From contig DATGQE010000099.1 in NCBI GenBank assembly GCA_035304345.1, forward strand, positions 1 through 64,000: a stretch of DNA of 64,000 nt. Reading direction: 5' to 3'. Positions 60,835-64,000 of the stretch are shown piece after piece (position 1 is the first letter of the stretch; every line of letters starts with the position of its first letter). The notes under the pieces are model-generated. The model searched no databases, was not told where the DNA came from, and saw only the letters and a list, made by a program, of their open reading frames with translations. Source of the DNA: IDS-8 sp035304345. Its GTDB lineage: Bacteria; Pseudomonadota; Gammaproteobacteria; Steroidobacterales; Woeseiaceae. Made by a program: the position numbers and the translations under genes.

Positions 60835-62201
60835 GTGACGGAAGCGGGGGCGCCGGCTTCGCCGGCTGCCGGCACGGTCACCTCCGCCAGGCGCGGCGCG
60901 CGGCGGAAGAAATCGTAGATGAACAGCGCGACGCCGAGCGCGAAGATCGAGGCCGTCAGCACCAGCATGAGGAAATGCACCTGGATCTTGAGCTGCGTCT
61001 CGAGAAAGCCGAGACCCATGATGCGCTCGAGGTAGACCTGGGCGATGCCGGCGGTCGCGAACGACAGCGTCATGCCGAACATGCCGGCAAGCTGCAGCCA
61101 GAAAGCCCAGTAACCGAGGGCGGTGCCCTTCTCGTCGCGGTCGCGCGTGAGCGACGGCAGCGCGTACACGATCATGGCGATCACGATCATCGCGTACGCA
61201 CCGTAGAACGCCGAATGGCCGTGCATCGCCGTGATGAGCGTGCCGTGCGTCCACTTGTTGACCGCGGGCCACGTGTGCGCGAGGCCCAGCAGGCCCGCGC
61301 CGAACATCGCGAACAATGCGCTGCCCACGGTCCAGTGCAGCGCGAGCGCGTTCGGGTGCGCGAGGCCGGAGCGGCGGATCGCGAAGTAGGCATACATCGC
61401 CATGCCGACCAGTGCCGCGGGCTCGAGCGCGCTGAAGAAGCCGCCGATGGGCAGCCAGTAGGTCGGCACGCCCACCCAGTAGTAATGGTGTGCCGTGCCG
61501 AGAATGCCGGCGATGAACACGAGGCCGACGATCACGTACAGCCACTTCTCCATCACCTCGCGGTCGACGCCCGACAGCCGGATGAGCAGGTACGCCAGGA
61601 ACGCGCCCATGATCATCATCCACACGCCTTCGACCCACAGGTGGATGGTCCACCAGCGGTAGAAGATGGAGACCGTGTAGTTCTCGTAGTGCAACAGCGC
61701 GGGCAGGTAGAGAAGGGCCGCGCTGCCGAGCCCGAGAAGCAGCACGCCCTCGGTTGTCGTGAAGCGGCCGGATTTCCTGATCGTCATGCCGATGTTGTAG
61801 AGGAAGATCAGCATGCAGATCACGATGACGATCTTGTGCGGCAGCGGTTGCTCGAGCAGCTTGTTGCCGGTGCCGTAGCGGAACAGGTAGCCGATGACGG
61901 CGGAGACGCCCATGATCACCCACAGCACGAGCTGGATGACGGCGAGCTTCACGCTGTGGAGCTCGGTGCGCGACTCTTCCGGCACCATCCAGTACGTCGC
62001 GCCCATGAACCCGGTGAGGACCCACACGATGAGCAGGTTGGTGTGGATCACCTTGGTCACGTCGAACGGCAGGACGTTCAGCAGCGGATCGGGCCCGAGG
62101 TACTTCGCGGCGGACAACAGCCCGAATACGACCTGGAGGCCGAACAGCAGGACGGCGACCGCGAAGTACCAGTAGGCGACCGATTGGGACCTGTAGCGCA
62201 T
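60831..62201 (-). CDS. norB: Nitric oxide reductase subunit B (cytochrome bc-type, cNOR)
   Basis: A 456-residue haem-copper-superfamily membrane protein that reduces two NO to N2O. The low-spin haem ligand is in HTNLLIVW, the FeB ligands are in WTIHLWVEG and TAHHYYW, and the haem b3/b histidines are in MHGHSAFYGAY. The conserved glutamates of cNOR are in the HLWVEG region. The start MRYRSQSVAYWYF has GGAGG upstream. Length and lack of a quinol-oxidase-like N-terminal extension point to cytochrome c as the donor, consistent with the adjacent NorC. It is coupled to norQ by overlap. Confidence 0.94.
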   Translation of the reverse strand: MRYRSQSVAYWYFAVAVLLFGLQVVFGLLSAAKYLGPDPLLNVLPFDVTKVIHTNLLIVWVLTGFMGATYWMVPEESRTELHSVKLAVIQLVLWVIMGVSAVIGYLFRYGTGNKLLEQPLPHKIVIVICMLIFLYNIGMTIRKSGRFTTTEGVLLLGLGSAALLYLPALLHYENYTVSIFYRWWTIHLWVEGVWMMIMGAFLAYLLIRLSGVDREVMEKWLYVIVGLVFIAGILGTAHHYYWVGVPTYWLPIGGFFSALEPAALVGMAMYAYFAIRRSGLAHPNALALHWTVGSALFAMFGAGLLGLAHTWPAVNKWTHGTLITAMHGHSAFYGAYAMIVIAMIVYALPSLTRDRDEKGTALGYWAFWLQLAGMFGMTLSFATAGIAQVYLERIMGLGFLETQLKIQVHFLMLVLTASIFALGVALFIYDFFRRAPRLAEVTVPAAGEAGAPASVT

Positions 62202-62226
62202 CCGGATCCTCCGCTTCTTCCTGGCG

Positions 62227-63069
62227 TTACCTGAACGAGGCCAGGTACGCCGTGAGGTCGTCGATCTGCTCTTCGGTGAGCGTCTGTCCGTAGGTGTTCG
62301 GCATGAACGAGACGCCGTTCGCCGAGTACATGGGGCCTGGTACGAGGTACGCGCTCGGGGAGACGATCGACTCGCGAATGTAGCCTTCCACGTCCGTCGC
62401 TTCGCCGGTGTAGCTGCCCGAGGCGAGCACCTGCTCGGCGCGCGTCGCGATCCCCGCGAGCGACGGTCCGGCCATGTCGGCTCCGGGCTGCACGGAATGG
62501 CAGGCGTTGCACGCGGGGGCGATGGTGTTGAAGAGGTTCTCGCCGCGTGCGATGGCGGCGTCGTCGCCGGTGACCGGCCGTGCGGCGTACTCGCCCGTCT
62601 CCCCCGCGACGCTGGCGGCGGCACCGGCGCGCGTGAGCCCGCCGGTGACGTAGATCGGGCGCGGCGGCCAGCCCTGGTTGTCGACCCGCGCGACCCACTC
62701 GAGGAAGGTCACGAGGTTCGTGATCTCCTCGTCCGTCAGGTCCTGCTTCGGCATCAGCCGCCGGTGCGTCTGCTCGTCGTAGAACTGCCCCGGGTCACGC
62801 ATGTAGGCCTCGAGGTACGGCCTGCCGCGCAGGTCCGTGATCTTCGTGAGGTCGGGCGCGTAGTAGGCGCCCTCGCCGAACAGCGTGTGGCAGTTGATGC
62901 AGTTGAACTTGTGCCAGACGTCCATCCCGGCGGAAACCTCGGCGGTGAGGTTTTCCTCGTTTGTCAACTCGGGAAACTGCCGATGACTGTCGACGGTGAG
63001 GGCGAGGAAGATGAAGGCGGCGATGGCGGTGCTGGCGATGGCGAAGTGGCGGGCCTGGCGATTGTTCAT
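62227..63069 (-). CDS. norC: Nitric oxide reductase cytochrome c subunit with a second c-type haem domain
   Basis: A 280-residue membrane-anchored cytochrome, nearly twice the usual NorC length. An N-terminal membrane anchor (residues about 9-27) precedes the normal NorC domain with CINCH at 57-61 and a methionine candidate at 106 (LMPKQDL). A linker of about 40 residues leads to a second cytochrome c domain with CNACH at 187-191 and a methionine candidate at 256 (FMPNTYG). The second domain resembles the small class I cytochromes that donate electrons to oxidases and could be a built-in electron donor. It is the second gene of the operon (10 bp after the 39-residue peptide gene). Confidence 0.92.
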   Translation of the reverse strand: MNNRQARHFAIASTAIAAFIFLALTVDSHRQFPELTNEENLTAEVSAGMDVWHKFNCINCHTLFGEGAYYAPDLTKITDLRGRPYLEAYMRDPGQFYDEQTHRRLMPKQDLTDEEITNLVTFLEWVARVDNQGWPPRPIYVTGGLTRAGAAASVAGETGEYAARPVTGDDAAIARGENLFNTIAPACNACHSVQPGADMAGPSLAGIATRAEQVLASGSYTGEATDVEGYIRESIVSPSAYLVPGPMYSANGVSFMPNTYGQTLTEEQIDDLTAYLASFR

Positions 63070-63079
63070 CGATGTCGCC

Positions 63080-63199
63080 TCAGACGCCTATACCCGACCA
63101 GTGCACCAGCGAGATGAAGCAGGTATAGGCGCCGGCGGCCAGCATCAGGAGCAGCACGAGCCAGCTCACGGCCTTGAGCGCTGGGAACAGACCCTGCAT
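63080..63199 (-). CDS. 39-residue single-span membrane peptide upstream of norC
   Basis: A short gene encoding MQGLFPALKAVSWLVLLLML and a tail, one transmembrane helix with a short hydrophilic end (VHWSGIGV). GGAGA lies seven bases before the ATG at 63199; a longer in-frame form to 63268 would start in an unlikely leader. Position at the head of the nor genes and size suggest a small accessory subunit, analogous to CcoQ/CcoS or NorF-type peptides, but no family match can be claimed. Confidence 0.6.
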   Translation of the reverse strand: MQGLFPALKAVSWLVLLLMLAAGAYTCFISLVHWSGIGV

Positions 63200-63272
63200 G
63201 GCCGGTCTCCGTTCGCCAAAACGTTGCAACATTAAATGAGGAAACCACCCCTTGCAACCGGAGGACATTGCC

Positions 63273-63288
63273 CTTGACGGGGGTCAAG
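63273..63288. promoter_or_regulatory. FNR/DNR/NnrR-type palindrome between nor operon and hemN
   Basis: CTTGAC-GGGG-GTCAAG is a 16-bp perfect inverted repeat matching the TTGAN-N4-NTCAA pattern of CRP/FNR-family NO and oxygen regulators. It lies between divergent nor and hemN genes. Its centre is about 41 bp before the hemN ATG, so a class II site would place the start of hemN transcription close to its ATG, and it is about 81 bp before the small peptide ATG. Such a shared site would switch on both transcripts under low oxygen and NO. The binding protein is not in the window. Confidence 0.7.
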
Positions 63289-63320
63289 GCGCCGCCGGTG
63301 CGACCGGGTACGGTGTGGTC

Positions 63321-64000
63321 ATGAACGTCGCCCCGCTTTTCGATGCCGCGCTCGTCGCGCGCTATGACCGCCCCGGTCCGCGCTACACGTCGTACCCGAC
63401 GGCACCGCAGTTCACCGAGGCCTGGAGCGAGCGCGATTTCCGGCGGTTCGCGGCGCAGTCGAACGCGCAGTCGCCGCCGCGGCCGATCTCGGTCTACGTG
63501 CACGTGCCGTGGTGCTTCAGCCCCTGCTTCTATTGCGGATGCAACCGGCTGATCACGCGGGATCCGGCCAAGGGCGAGCGTTACGTCGAGCGGCTTCTCG
63601 CCGAGATCGACCTCGCCCTGCCGCTGTTCGCTGCCGATCGCGAGGTGACGCAGCTCCATTTCGGCGGCGGTACGCCGAACTTCCTCGCACCGTCGCAGCT
63701 CGCGGCCGTAATCGAGCGCGTGGGCCGGCACCTGCGCCTGGCGGGCGGCCCGGCCGCGGATTTCTCCATCGAGCTCGACCCGCGGCACGTCCGGCCGGGC
63801 GACGTCGCGGACCTCGCCGGCGCGGGTTTCAACCGCGCCAGCCTGGGTGTGCAGGACTTCGACGAGGGGGTGCAACGCGCGATCAACCGCATCCAGTCGG
63901 TGGCCGGGACGGCCGCCGTGATCGACGAATGCCGGCGGGCCGGCTTCCGCTCGGTGAACGTCGACCTGATCTATGGCCTGCCTTTGCAGACCCCGGAGAG
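63321..64000 (+). CDS. hemN: Oxygen-independent coproporphyrinogen III oxidase, 3' truncated by the window edge
   Basis: The first 226 residues of a radical-SAM enzyme that oxidatively decarboxylates coproporphyrinogen III in haem synthesis under low oxygen. The start ATG 63321 gives MNVAPLFDAALVARYDRPGPR; the conserved YTSYPTAPQF follows. The iron-sulfur motif is CFSPCFYCGC (CxxxCxxC) in the family position, followed by HFGGGTPNF and SIELDPRH. The frame stays open to the window end. Divergent expression with nor genes under a shared FNR-type site is a common denitrification arrangement, since NorB and NorC need haem. Confidence 0.93.
   Translation, partial: MNVAPLFDAALVARYDRPGPRYTSYPTAPQFTEAWSERDFRRFAAQSNAQSPPRPISVYVHVPWCFSPCFYCGCNRLITRDPAKGERYVERLLAEIDLALPLFAADREVTQLHFGGGTPNFLAPSQLAAVIERVGRHLRLAGGPAADFSIELDPRHVRPGDVADLAGAGFNRASLGVQDFDEGVQRAINRIQSVAGTAAVIDECRRAGFRSVNVDLIYGLPLQTPE

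Noticed and set aside
60019..62025. A 668-codon frame that would fuse an upstream segment to NorQ
   Set aside because: The upstream part is an off-frame reading of norB, whose haem ligands are in another frame. The GTGA overlap at 60831-60834 gives a natural NorQ start.

Overview
The window is strongly GC-rich, densely coded Proteobacterial DNA. TonB-dependent outer-membrane receptors, Tat and lipoprotein signals, a NorCBQD nitric oxide reductase and a chromosomal-type ParB all point to a Gram-negative. Receptor style and gene content suggest a gammaproteobacterium of the Steroidobacter/Nevskia/Xanthomonad kind, but this is an inference and an alphaproteobacterium is not excluded. No tRNA, rRNA, CRISPR array or intact transposon was seen.

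Layout. (1) 1-10474 is an L-arabinose polysaccharide locus: an ABC sugar importer (the first permease is cut by the window edge), a GH51 alpha-L-arabinofuranosidase, a GH127 beta-L-arabinofuranosidase, a GntR/FCD regulator and a 1117-residue multidomain GH43 lipoprotein. (2) 10508-35662 carries an orphan parB and then a dense peptide-processing region. Two [TonB receptor - M61 metallopeptidase] modules flank a Tat-exported class V PLP enzyme and an Lrp/AsnC regulator. Three S10 serine carboxypeptidase paralogues, an amidohydrolase with an unusual N-terminal domain, a RidA lipoprotein, an APC amino-acid permease and a fold-type I aminotransferase follow. (3) 35719-35946 is a large imperfect inverted repeat in a non-coding gap. 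(4) 35992-41792 is an aromatic-acid locus: pobA, a LysR regulator with two helix-turn-helix domains, an aromatic-acid MFS symporter, and translationally coupled AraC and GntR regulators. (5) 42266-49793 is a third receptor module: TonB receptor, S10 peptidase, amidohydrolase, class V PLP enzyme. (6) 49808-63199 holds a CapA-like protein and the nor genes; norD is separated from norQBC by a polysaccharide cassette (epimerase, membrane protein, GINT-like transferase, GT4, hexapeptide acyltransferase, flippase). (7) hemN begins at 63321 and runs off the end, sharing an FNR/DNR-type palindrome with the nor genes.

How the genes fit together. The recurrent partnership of receptor, secreted peptidase(s), amidohydrolase and PLP enzyme, plus permease, aminotransferase and RidA, looks like a peptide-utilization locus analogous to polysaccharide utilization loci. 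Receptors would import oligopeptides, M61 and S10 enzymes would trim them from both ends, amidohydrolases would cleave residual small peptides or amides, and the permease and PLP enzymes would move amino acids into central metabolism. The substrate is unknown, and this is the most interesting system in the window. The arabinan and 4-hydroxybenzoate loci add a plant-debris theme; the nor genes and hemN indicate low-oxygen nitric oxide handling.
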